Below are positions 11,581 to 24,128 of a stretch of 64,000 nucleotides of DNA, piece by piece. Source of the DNA: Orthonyx spaldingii (lineage: Eukaryota > Chordata > Aves > Passeriformes > Orthonychidae); the NCBI GenBank assembly GCA_013397795.1, contig VZTJ01004191.1, positions 62,001 through 126,000 on the forward strand, in the 5' to 3' direction. The position numbers were made by a program, and so were the translations under genes. Numbering within the stretch: position 1 is the stretch's first letter; each line of letters starts with the position of its first letter. The notes beneath the pieces are model-generated. The model had not been told where the DNA came from. It saw only the letters and a program-made list of their open reading frames with translations, and made no database searches.

Positions 11581-14500
11581 AAGGGGATCCAGAATTTCCA
11601 ACAAGGCTAAGCAGAAAGGCTGATGCCTTAAAATAGGTAAACCGGCACCTACTGAAGTTTGCTCTGTCACAAGAGTGAATGATCTCTGCAAATGTAATGC
11701 TACGAGTAGTTAGGAGCCATTCTGCCACATCAGAAGGATGAAATAATGCCTGAAGAACGTACTGATTTGAGACAGAAGTAGTAAAGTGCCACTTAAAATG
11801 AAAAAAAATTAATTCTTCTGCATGGTCTGGCTTTTTTAGTGGTGTGCTGTGACAGCTTTTGGTCAAAGCTGAAGGTCACCAGAACACAAACCCTTCACTG
11901 TTTTTCACCCTATAAAGCACAACACAACAGAAAGTAAAGCTGTCAAAACACAAGTGATCAGCAGGATACAGTAAGGCATAAATATCTATACAATATTAGA
12001 TTCTTTAAAAAGAAAAAAAAGAAGGTGAGGTGTCACTCCTGTTTCATTGTGACAGCAAAATGGAATAGCTGCTTTCCTAGAAACAATTTAATGACCGGTG
12101 TGACTCTTGGATTGAACAGGTGACACAGCAGAAGGGTGTAAGAGTGGATGTTTGGGTCAGGTCAAGCATCCTTCTAGCTTGTTGATATTGGCTGGGCTAT
12201 GTATCTTATTATCTAAGTATAGGGGAAATATGTTTCTCCAGATACACCCTCTCAGCTTCTGGCTGTCTGCCTCACAGGTACTTTCTGTCTGGCAGCAGTG
12301 TCACAGTTTTGTGTTTAATAGCTGTTGGTGGGAGGTTTTATCCATTGAAATCTTCTAATTGTTCTTGAAAGATAATTAAGCTTTTGTCATAAACAGAAAT
12401 CCAGTTAAACTGCATGCTGTGTGGGAAAAAACACCTCTTGTTTCAAAGTGCTATTTGATAATTCCTGTATTATGAGAAGTGATGCAGGATTGCTGTCTAT
12501 TCAGTTTGTCAATGCAGCTTGTAAATTTTTGTAGACTTTTATCAAATTCCTTCCCAGCTGAATCTTCCTAGTCTGTTCAAATGCTTTGCATACAGAAAAA
12601 TTCTACACTTCTTACTTTCCTTTTCAGTCCTGATCCCTTTCCAGCTCTAGAGATGTAGAAAAATCATAATATAATGAGCTTTTCTTTTTCCTCCCCCTTT
12701 TTTTTCTCATCATCTCCTGAAATTCTATCTGCTACTGAGTACTAAATCACTATCTGCATAGAATTGATGTGCATAATTTTATTACAGCTTTCCTATCTCT
12801 CTAAGATGCAGTAGCCCACCCAATGCTGAGGGAAAGGGATTTCCTCCCTGCATTACTTTGCATTTACCAGCATGAATTTAATTTACTATTTTATCCCCTG
12901 GTTCCTCAGTGAGTGATGGATCCTGCTAGAATGGTTTCTGGATGAAGGCAAGGAAGTGTTCTCCAAGCTGTGGATGCTTTGAGGAGAGACTCAGCTCAGT
13001 GTAAGGGAAAGCGTGTCTTAGGACTTGTTGCAGTTTTGAGGAACTGGAACTCCTAAGTTCTCTGAAATAGATTTGGTCAAGAATTTCTGTTAAGTCTGTG
13101 CATTTCTTTGCCTTCTGGCAGAATCCTTGAAGGACTGAGTGGGCAAAGCCTGATGGAGGAATAGTAAGTAACAGCAGGAATTGGAAGCTCTGCCTTACTC
13201 ATTTTCGGCATCGAGAGCAGCAGTTGGAGAAAAGAAGAGACCTGGAATCACAAAAACGAGGCAGAGGTTGGTCTTCACTAGAAATCCATTAACTCAGAAA
13301 CAGCATCTTAATGGCAGGATGACACTGTGGGTTTTGATCCACAGACAGCAGAGACATTCATACCCTACATGCACTCTGATCATCAGGGTTCTGTAGATGT
13401 TTGGCGGTGTCAGCACTAAAGCTCTTTTCCACTATGGCTTTGTGCTGTTTTTCTTGTATAGATTTAAAGTTTCTGTGACAGAAATGGCTCTCGGTTTTTG
13501 CTTGCTGTGCAGTGTTTTGGTCAGCAGTAGGAGCTGGACTCCTTGGTGCTGAGGGAAGAGTCCTTCAACATGATCAATTTCCCAGTGTTTATTCAGACTG
13601 CTTTAAAACTGTGTGTGTTCTCAGGGATGCAATAGTTGGGTTCCTCATATAAAGCAATCTTAAGATGTGTATCCTCAACAAGCAAAAAGAAAAACCCTTG
13701 AGGTTGTCAAATCTTCCTTCCCTTATAAACCACAAGTTTTGCCCATGTGGAAACTAGCCATGTTTTCAGTGAGTCACCACATGTTTAGGGATTTTTCCCC
13801 CCTAGTGCCTTTACCTTGGCCAGAGGACAGGTAACCAGTACCTGTTTGGGAGAGCAAGTTTCAGTTACTGGTGTCACAAAATAATTTGGTTTGTTGTGGA
13901 GTCACAGAGTGTGTTTAGCCAAAGTACTTAGGACTGCTATCTAGATAAGCCTCATTTGAGTTTATTTCGAGGAGACAGAACAATCACTGAATGTTATAAG
14001 CGACAAACAATAGTGACTCAGATCAGATATTAAAGAAAATTGAGGGTTTTTTGCAATAACCCTTTGTTGTAGCATCCTTGTGGTCACCTGAACAGTTGGA
14101 GGTGCCTCCATTTGCAAATGTGGTATTAATGTTATTTTTATTTTTAGGGAATTTGCCTTCTTTCTTTGATTTACTCTGTGAATTCTAGAGCTGTTTAGAC
14201 TTATGTTTAATCATGCTCCTTTGTTACTTCTTTTAGACATAAGCTTTACTAGAATTAAACTTTCATATCATCAAAATATTTATGCTTTTCCTTTATTTGC
14301 CCTCTTTGCTGGGAAAGTAATCTACAGAATACATTTCCTTAATGGGTACCATAAAGGCATTCTGAATTTCCAACAGCTTTATACATAACCTTGTGCTGTC
14401 TTAAGATACAGGGGATACTTGGAGTCGTTTATCTCTCCAGGCTTTTTCTCCTCATTCTCTTTTTACATATTTGGTTGGTTCATTTCAGCCAGTTTCTAGG

Positions 14501-17460
14501 GTCTACCTCCTTTTAAGCTGTAGGGGCATTCACTCTCCTGTACAGGTTATTCCAATAGCTGTATGACAAAAGGACTTTGGTCTGTGCCTTAAGGCACAGA
14601 CTGCTGAGTGCTTGAATTTTGAGATCTGTTCTGTTACTGCATTAACGTTGACCTTGGACCCTGGGTTAGCAATTTGATATATGCAGTAATAGCCTGACTA
14701 GTGAGCAGCTAGTTAAACTCAGTGATGGGTAATTCCTCCTCCATTATGTGCTTTCTCAGTTCATTTGCTGAAGCATTTTATTCTGTATTCTGCCATGGCG
14801 AAAGCAAAATGCTCTTGAACCTCAGTTTAACTTCTTTCTGTGAAGCGCTTTGTCTTTAAGTTTGGAGGTCATGATTTGGCTAACCATGCTGACTTGGGTA
14901 TGCCAAACGCAAATGTAATAAACAGCCTGTTTAATTTCAGGCTGACAGTCTTGCTTATCTTCTTCTAAAACCTTGTACGTAACTCTGAAGTAGAATACTT
15001 TTGAATTAATTCTCTTACTGACATGGTTCTCAGGGATGTTATGCAAGCTCTGGTTCTTACGTGCTCTTGCTAAGTAACGTAATCCTCTTGAAGTCACTGC
15101 ATCTGTCCTTTACAGGGCAGGAAGTTTACATGCTCTCAGTTCACCAGAGGTCCATAGGCAACACACAGTATCAGATTTCTTCTGCTTGTAACAGTCTGGG
15201 TTCTTTGCAGTTTGCATAGTTGCACTGTGTATAGTTGGATTTTCTTCACTTGGCACATCCTCATTTCCTCAAGAAAGTTAAAGGCTGCATCTTCTAGTGG
15301 TGTTCCTGTGTTTCTGTTGTATGTTGTAGTTACAGCCTGGTCTCTTGTAAGTGCAGTATTCCTTATTTATGTCTAATGATGAGGCCAACCCATAGCTGGC
15401 CCTCTCTATCACATTTGACTAAAAGACAAGCAGCTGCTGCCAGAAATAAGGTTTCATAAAACTGCCTCACCCTTAGCTGGCACCCAGTGCCTGTAGGTAG
15501 GACATGAATCGTTGGACTTGATGTACAGCAGAGTTCTCTCCACCCAGTGCAGTCAGCAGCACCTTCTTTGTCTTCCAAATGGAGATGTTCACGTTGAATG
15601 TTTGTATCTTCATATTGATTTGCATGTGGAAAGCTCCCCTCCACTGAACTGACTACAGATATAAATCCATGTGCTGCAGAAAGTTCCTAAAGATAGGTGA
15701 GATGTGTCCCAGGAATGTCTGAATATCTTCCAGGGGAATTCTGCTCAGGGACCCTTAACTCACCCATCTTCTACCAGAGGCATTTACCAGACAGCAGATT
15801 CCTTGTCCTGGTACAATTTTGGTGTGGTTTGGTTAGCTTTGGTTCTATTCCTACAATACCGTTCTGTACCTGATTTTGGAAATGAAGCGTGGGGTGGAGC
15901 AGTCTGTCCCCCAGAGCTGGGCCCTTCACAGGGCTGTGTCTACAGATGGGAAATGAGAGCAGTGACCACACGTGATCAATACATCGGCATGGGCCAGTAG
16001 GCAGCTCCTGCTTTAGGTAATGTGAGCTTATCCAGAAGACTTGTTCCCACCATCCCTCGCTCGTTAGTGGCAATTGTCGGATAAATACTCAGCCCATCCT
16101 TTTGATGCAGTTGATCTCGGACAAACAAAGAAAACGAGACAACAGAGCTCTAGTGCCCAGACAACTCGACCCTTGTGTACTCACTACTGCCTAACAAGAG
16201 CAAGGCTGACATTTAAAATAAGGCCTTTCACAGGTATGTGCAGCATTGTTTAACCAATAAGCTATTAAACACATTAATATTTTCTTTCTTTAAGTTCTAT
16301 AGCTTGTTGCCATTGATTGGTCATGGCTGTTTAACCCTTGAATTCTCTGGAGATGAGAGATTGGGGAGAGAGGATATGTTGGTGATAATCACGCAAAAGT
16401 GCCCATTGTGTGGTACCAATTGGACAGATGTGGGCTAAAACAAAGCAGACAGACATCAGTTGTTTGGATTTGAGACTCTGGACAACAAAACTGACAGTGC
16501 TCCAAGTGCTCAAGGAATTCTTTCCAAGTCGTTTGTTAAGTGACTTAAAACTCTTCTCAATTATGAACTATTATGATGATTACTGTGGAAATAAAAAAAT
16601 ACCCCCCCCTCCTCTTTTCACTTACGTTCTTCCTTAGCTACGTTGACTCTTCAAATAATTGAAACAGGCTTTGAATTTTCATTCTGCACAACTGGTTTTC
16701 ATTTCAAAGTGTATTTAGGACAGAGAACTCTTTTTAACCATGACAGTGTACAAAAATACCTGCCCCATACCTGGTAGTCCAGTTGCCGGTAGTAAGTGCT
16801 ACTATTTTTTAACTATGTACATTTTTCTAAACATGTGAAAGAAATGCTCTGTTATTACTCAAAGGCAGATACCTGTTCAGTTGTACTCTAGCCTGTGTTT
16901 TGCATAGATTTGCTTCCTGTGTGCAGCATCCTTTTCATTCCTGCACCCTTATCGTTGCTAAGCGGCTTTCTCAGTTGTTGGTCCATCTTCCCACTCCTCA
17001 TTTTTATTAATATCCTATCTTTTATTAGATTCTTGCTTCCATTTATATAGTGCACTGTGATTCAGCATAGTTAATAGGTGATTTTTACTGAAAGGCAGTA
17101 AAAGGGCTTTTGGAATAGATTTTGAAACATATTGTAGTAGGTTTCAAAATGAAATTTGTCACACTTAGTGTCTTGAGACAATCCAGGCAGATTGCAGAAA
17201 ATCCAGCTATTAAGTGGAGAATTTATATGGTATTTAAAGTTTTCACTGAACATGAAGTGGGCATTGTGGTAATGAAAACCATTGCTCTCCTGATTGTTCA
17301 GGGTTCAGGACTGCGCAAGGTTGTGACTCGCCTTTTTTTTTTTTTCTAAACCTGTTCCTTCTTCAAATACACAAAAAATCCACAAAACAGGTGAGCTTAC
17401 TGTAGTGAGACATGTTCTTACGAGGATCTCAAAAAAAAAACAAAGTCCTGTTATGTCATA

Positions 17461-17700
17461 TTTCATAGATCTCTTTCATATATATAAGCCATATATCATA
17501 TTATATATATTATGTATGTGCATCTAATAATGTTTCATCTATATCACGTATATTGTATATGCGTCATTATATAATATATGGTTTATGTAAGCATATTGTC
17601 ATGTCTAAGATGTCATGTATCGTGTCATGAGATGTTATATGTCGTGATACATATCACAGGTATCATGTCACACGTATCACATAGATCATGTCCTTTTCAA
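17461..17700. repeat. AT-rich degenerate repeat with ATATAT and GTCATGT/ATCACGTAT motifs
   Basis: The first half is made of ATATAT/TATATA blocks. The second half repeats short self-complementary words such as GTCATG, ATCATG, GATACATATC and CACGTAT. The whole looks like a decayed palindromic simple repeat able to fold. No coding content is present. Confidence 0.65.
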
Positions 17701-20034
17701 TCCTTTTTGCACAAACTGAGGACAGTTAAAGCAGAAAAGTCTAAAATGCCATTTCCATTTTAGTGTGAAGTACAGTGGAGGAAGAAACTTTCAGAGGCAG
17801 TATTTCTGTAATTCAGTTAAACCTGGGAATGTTTCAAAATCTTTGGAATCGGTTTCTGATCCCAGGTGTTGCTTCCGTGAAGTGTTCTGGCTTTGTCCAG
17901 TACAGAATCCTTCTGGGTGACCAAAAGGACTAACACAGTGATAACTTCACAAAATCCAAAGCGTGAAAGTCAAGCTGCTGCACACACATGGGGAGCTTTT
18001 GTGTTAAGACACTGTAAATTTACCTGTCAGGTTTAAAAACCCTTCAGAAATACTTTCAAGGAAAAAGAATATTAACATCCAAGAATATTTCTCGTCACTT
18101 AAGATGAATGCCTGAAAATACATTATCTGAACATGCTACAGAAATCTTTCAAATAACAAAGGGAATCACTGTCACACCGTTTGTTCTCCAGAAGTAAAAT
18201 TTGTGGTGTTTGAGCACAAGTCATACCGCTTGGAATTGATGACAGAGTAATTTTTATCTTGAAAAAGCATCATCTTAGAAGAGGGAGACATCAAAGGGGT
18301 CGAAGTCCATTAAGAGAAGGAGGATCTTTGTTATTTTTTTCAGTCTGGCTCTTACTCTGCAAAGCGTGAACAGAGGGAATTGCGTTGATACTCAAGGATT
18401 GCAATCCTGTGACAAAACTGTGCTTGTACAGGGCAGGAGGGCGTGCCTGCAGTGGTCTGTCAGCACTGGTGCTAATTATCTAATAACAATAACTCTGTTA
18501 CACTGATTAACACCCTTTAGACCCAAATTGTTGGTTGCTTGTGGAGTGCTGAGCAACTAGATCGAATTTTTAGCCAGTGCACAGCTGAATAGTAAAGTAC
18601 CACTCCAGGCTGTTGGTTGCTGTCCGCAGACTGGGCTTAAATATATGGAAATTACCTGTATGCACACGGTCAAATTGAATCATATTTGTAGGAGTGGAGA
18701 AAATGCTAATGTTTGCACCAGTAGTTATTTTTTATAAAAAAAGCAGCTGCTGATTTTCCTGATGAAAAACAGCTCTCTTTAATTATCAGGTTATCTTTTC
18801 CCAGTAAGAAGGTTCTGAAGGATTTAAATACTCATTTTTTTACTTACTTTGTGAGTATCTTTAGAGAGAATTAAGTTTCTCATAGCACTGAGTCAGTGCG
18901 AGAATAAACATTTATCTTCATATGAATGAGCAATCTGAGCCATATGTTTGCATGATAGAACAATATAAATTATACAGAATACACAAAGAGTTTTTATTTT
19001 CAATAACCAATTTTATTAAAAGAAAAAAGCTTTAGTCTGGCTTTTAGTGGTAAAAATAAGTGGCATTAATATATATATGGTGCAATATAAATACTTAATG
19101 CTCATGATTATTTCTTTTCCTTCGGGCACAACAAACCTCTCCAGAATGTTTTTCATGCTCCAAATACAAAGGCAAATTGAAGTACGATGCAACTGCTTTC
19201 CCGACTGGAGAAAAGGTGGATAACCTAGATGCTTTTCCCTGGCTGTGAGACCAAATTGGAAGTTTCCACTAAAGTTCCTGGTGGTTCTGGGGTTTGTTCC
19301 GTGTGAGTAGCCTCAGAGAGCCACCGATGTGCTCCTATTAGGAGGAAGGCTGAACTCAGTTGGCTTTTGTTCCCTTCCACCTCTAAGACAAACAACAAAA
19401 TTGTCCCTTTACTCAGGTTAGCTGGCATCGCTTTCATGCACTTACATGCTCTGAAACATTGTGTATGTACTTTTGTGGGAGATTTCCCTTTTTAATAGCA
19501 ATATTTGCTTGCAAAAACACGCTGATCACTCTCTTCCCACGGAAAGTTGGAAGATATCTGTGGGTGGTCACACCAATACGACTGCCCTGAATTTTTAAAT
19601 TAATTGTTTCCGTTCCAGATGCTTTGTTTGTCCTTCACACGGGCGTTCTCCCGAATTGACGGTGTTACACAGTTGCAATTGAGCCGGGTCGATTGGAACA
19701 GCTTGTTTCTAGTTCATTGACCTGATATCCCCACAGGTGTCTTCCGAAATGCATCTCTTTGTCTTGTATTTCAGGCACTTAGCAGCCAGTCAGAGACCTG
19801 CAAAAGTCGATGTATTGCTGTCGAATGGGATTGTGTGGGTAGTTTTACCTGGCTGGGTGCCCGGCACCCACCAAAGCCTCTCTGTCTGGACAGAGGAGAG
19901 AAAAGATAATGAAAGGGGCAGGGAGAGATCCCTCCCCCATCACTGTCATGGGAAAACCTCCACTTGGGGAAATGGATTGAATTTAATAACGAAGAACAGG
20001 ATAATGGGAAGTAAAACAAATCTTAGAAACACCG

Positions 20035-20835
20035 CCCCCCACCACCGCTCCCTCCTTCCCAGGGTTAACTTTATTCCCGATTCTCTCCTCCTCCCATCCC
20101 AGCACCACAGGGCGATGGGAATGGCCGTTAAGGGTAGTTCATCACATCTCACCCCACTCTTCTCTGCACCCAGTTACAGCTGTGCAAGAACTTTTTGTCT
20201 CCATCTCTGCTGGGCCCGGCCTTGACCAGTGGCAGGTCTGTCCTGGAGCCAGCTGGAATTGGCTCTGCTGGACATGGGGGAAGCTTCTGGGAGCTTCTCA
20301 CAGAAGCCACTCCTGTAGCCCCCCCACTACCAGAACTTTGCCAGGCAAACTCAATATCTGTGTGGTGGATGCTCATCCAACTGCTCTATCACTCCTCAGC
20401 TGGACAAGGTAGAGAAAGAGATGGAAAACAAAGAGGGTGAGATAAAACAGTTTACTCAAGGAAAAGCAAAAATTGGATGTGCACGAGCAAAGGAAAAAGC
20501 CCAAAGATTTTATTCTCTTCTTCCCATCAGCAAACTACATCCAAGGGAAGCATGGCTCCAACACACAGTGGTTGCTCTGGAAGGCCAACACTGTAAATAA
20601 GCAATGGACCCCCCCTTCTTCCTCCTTCTCTTTTTAGGCTTTGTACGAGTCAAGATCACGTGGTCTGGAGTATCCCTTTGCTCAGTTTGGGTCACTGGCC
20701 TGGCTGTGTCCCCTTGTGACCTTGCCCACCCCAAGCCCTCTGCTGGGGGAATGTTGGGGGGACAACGCTGATGCTGTGCCAGCCCTGCTCAGCAGCACCA
20801 ACAAAGTTACCTTTAATTGTCTTATTTGTCTTCGT
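20035..20835 (-). mobile_element. Avian LTR-retrotransposon (ERV) derived sequence
   Basis: The segment carries word order that I recognise from bird LTR families. GAAGCTTCTGGGAGCTTCTC and a CTACCAGAACTTTGCCAGGC block are followed by an A-rich part near 20440-20500. Next come GTGGTCTGGAGTATCCCTTT and CAGTTTGGGTCACTGGCCTG, with CTGATGCTGTGCCAGCCCTG and CTCAGCAGC at the right. In other copies these run antisense to the LTR, so the element is read on the minus strand. Neither terminus nor a target duplication could be fixed, and the left part (20035-20190) is the least certain. Confidence 0.6.
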
Positions 20836-23800
20836 TCCTAGCCAGTTTTCCTTTCTGCTTGCCTTAAGAAACAATGCCTTCTTGGATTTCTTGGTGGCTT
20901 GCTTGTCTGTTGAAAATTCCAGGTGTTTTCATGCCAGAGAGAAAAAAAAAAACAAGCTCACTTTCATATGCAGCAGAGATTCCTAGCACACTGTGATGGC
21001 TCAGTTCTGGTTGCCACCTCTCGACTTCCCTGAGGAAGGTTACCACTTCTCCACATGAATCTTGCTCTCCTCTCTGAGCGTATTTTGCAATCATCTTCAT
21101 TTGAAGAGCCCCTCTGTGACAAGGAAGGAGTTTGGAAGGCAGGCACAGTGCAGATGCCAAGCCTGGTTGTGAACCTTGCTGGGAAGGGTGACATGGAATT
21201 TGGTGCCCACAATGTTGCAGTTTCAAGCTGAAGACCTGATTAACTGAGAAGTGTTTCCCTAGGTGTGATTTTTCTTGAATTCTTTTTTAATCAGTGCTGT
21301 GCTTCGGGGTGAGTTTTCTTTTTAGACTGAGAGAGAGATTTCTGTAATTTAGAGTGGCCTTCCCAATTACTGTTAATTACCTTATAATACAAGGAAGATG
21401 GTTAATTGCGTGACTTGCTTTGAAATTCATTTGCAAATTCATTCCTTCAGAAGCTGCTATGCTTAGAGCTTATGAGAATGATGAAATTGCAGGTTTGCCC
21501 TTTGGGTTGGCATTTTCAGTACACAACTGAGGTAAAGACAGCAGTCGGGGGGAAAAAAAAGGTATGACCAAAAAGCATCCTGCGAGATTTCTTAGATGGA
21601 AATATATCAGATTAAGAACAAGGCCTCCTTTAAATTGAATTTGTTATTCACTGGATGGTGTTTCTAGTTGATAGGGTTTTTGACCTAGTGTCTCAAAGAA
21701 AACCCTGTTTTTAACCTATGTAAATATCAGTCTAATGTAAAATATTGCCTTACGTCTTCACATTAATTGGTGTTTCAATATTTCATTTTCTAAGTGCTTC
21801 TTTGAAATAAGGGTTATGATCCAAGCTTAATTTCCTAATCAAAGACTACTGAGCTTCCCCCATATTTCTCACAGGACAAGTGATACAAAACTTGTTCAAA
21901 AGAGGAGGATACTGAGAAATGAAACTTTATTGGCAAGTGGGATGCAAAAGTAGTGATACAGCAAGGGCAAATCAGCCCTTTTGTAAAGCAAGAATAAGAA
22001 TGTTAAACTGGTCCAGTAGCATTTCCTGTTTATTTACAGCTGATCCATAGAAGTCATTGAACTAAAAGATATCAATGCTGATAAGAGCTCTGGAGAAAAG
22101 CAGACATTTGTATAAACAATGAAATAGCTGTGTAGTAACTTATTGCTGTGATAATTACATAAAGATTTTTCAGGAATGAATTTTTATTCCTTCAAAACAC
22201 TTTTAGACTCATTAGAGGAATATAGAAGAAATTTATCTCGAAGATAAACTTTTCCTGATGCCCACATACCCAGCAGTCAGTTCTGCAGGAGGAAGGCTGG
22301 ACTGATATGATCTTCTACCTACTGAACTAGAGTACAGCCATTTGATAGTGCTACCACTCAGCAGGAAATTAGGATGATAAACTAAAGTTCTAGTATTTGT
22401 AAGGTTTAATTTTGCCACCCAAAAAGCCCTGTTGCACTTCCAGTGATTAATGCTGTGAGTTTCATGCACGTGTAATAAGATGTTTTTCTGGCCATTGAAA
22501 ACTATGTAAACCATTTTTTGGGCAGATGACTTCCTTTAATTGGTAAACTTACAATGCTTTTTCCTAACGTTCCGGTATTATGGCCAGGAAAATCAAATTT
22601 CTGCATTGTATTAGTGCAGAATGGGTACGATGCTAAATAAAAATGAATTATGTCTTTGCATGAAAGCTCTTGGATTGGTTAAACCTGCTTAGGAGGGCTG
22701 TGTTGATTTGCTACATTTTGCTGTAACTTCAAATCCAGATTATGTTCTTAAAGTAGAATTTACTGACAACGTATTCCAAAGTTTGTTTGACTTGAGGTTA
22801 CATTTTGGATCTACAATAGCTCCAACAGCTGATGCACTGGCTCTTCTAGAGCCCTTGGAAAAGCCTCCTTTGCCACTGTTATGGTTCCTGAAAAGGACAG
22901 TAGTCCCAGATGGTGATTACATGATATAAATTACACCAAACCATGCTGCAGTCTGTGCCTGCCCTTTTAACTCACGTTGTAGCCCAGATATTAAAACATG
23001 AGGCTTCAGGGATAAGGGGTTTACCCAAATTAAAATTTGTTTGAAGAGAAAAAAATAGGACAACAAGGAGAAGAGAGAGTGACATGTGACCTTTGCTGAA
23101 GTGCCACAAACCAGAGCAATATGTTTAATAGTGTAGAAACAGTTGGTTACCAGGGAAGATGAGGAATGGACTGCTGACTTTGATTTTTAGTAAAATAATT
23201 ATTCAGAATAAAACTCAAGAATGAGAAGGGTTTTTCAGATCTGTCTGTTCACACGATGTTTGCTGGAGGAACTAAATAATGAGGAACTTAAGCAGCTGAA
23301 AGAAGTGGAAGATGGGAAGGAATAGAATAAGGTTATCTGGCTACCATTCCCTTACTTGGACAACTCTTGTTTCCCATTACATTGTCATTCAGTTTCTCAT
23401 ATATACGAGAAATGAGCTATTTCTATTATTTGCCTCTTAAAATAATAGCTGTCTTTCCCCCAGAGTTGTCCAGACATGTGTCTGTGAGTTGTCATTCCAG
23501 GTAAAATAAGGAAGATAAATTTCCATCCTTTCTCCATATCAGGCCTCTTTATGTGGGGAATTCTGGTTTGTAACCCATAACTGAAGTGGGTTAATTTTAA
23601 ATGTGAAAAGCCTCTCTGCTCTTCACAGACTCCATTAGATTCAGTTCAGTTACAGTGAAGTTCTAAAGATTTCACAGTTCAATATATTTTGGATGTAGTT
23701 TACTGTGCCAAGACACAGAATTGATTGTCTGGACTACGTGACTTTATCCATTCTGATAAGTGTATTACAAAGTGGGCATCAAAGGCCTTGTGGTTAGTGA

Positions 23801-24128
23801 GAAGAAAATCACTGCAGAATGAGCATCTGTGGCAGATGCTGAAAGGATTATATTTTTATTAGACAAGAGGCTAAAAGAAGTGTTGTTACAATAGACATAA
23901 CGTTTTGGGAGCAGACCTTGAAAATGCCTTGAGATACCAGGATTAAAATAACACTCTGCTCATAAAATTTGCAAGCATATTGGGCCCTCCCTGCCTTAGA
24001 TGCTGTAGTTCCAGGGGTTTTTTTTAATATGTTTTATGATTTGGTTTTATGATCAGTTTTCTGTGTTCCCCATTTAAGGGAAATAGCTAAAATTGTCTGT
24101 GTTATATGCTAATAAAATTGTTACTTAC
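20836..24128 (+). other. Intron 1, third part; no gene seen
   Basis: AT-rich sequence without recognisable exons. The block at about 21355-21450 has several TTAATT/AATTAC motifs and could be a conserved noncoding element, but comparison with another genome would be needed to say so. Confidence 0.5.

Larger units (their letters stand above)
9194..20034 (+). other. Intron 1, second part; no gene seen
   Basis: Mostly AT-rich unique-looking sequence. It includes a pyrimidine microsatellite near 10494-10528, a long pyrimidine tract at about 11340-11470 and a palindromic AT/GTCATG-rich stretch at 17461-17700. Several A/T-rich stretches such as 18470-18540 look slow-evolving, but this cannot be judged from one genome. 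No recognisable exon was found. Confidence 0.55.
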
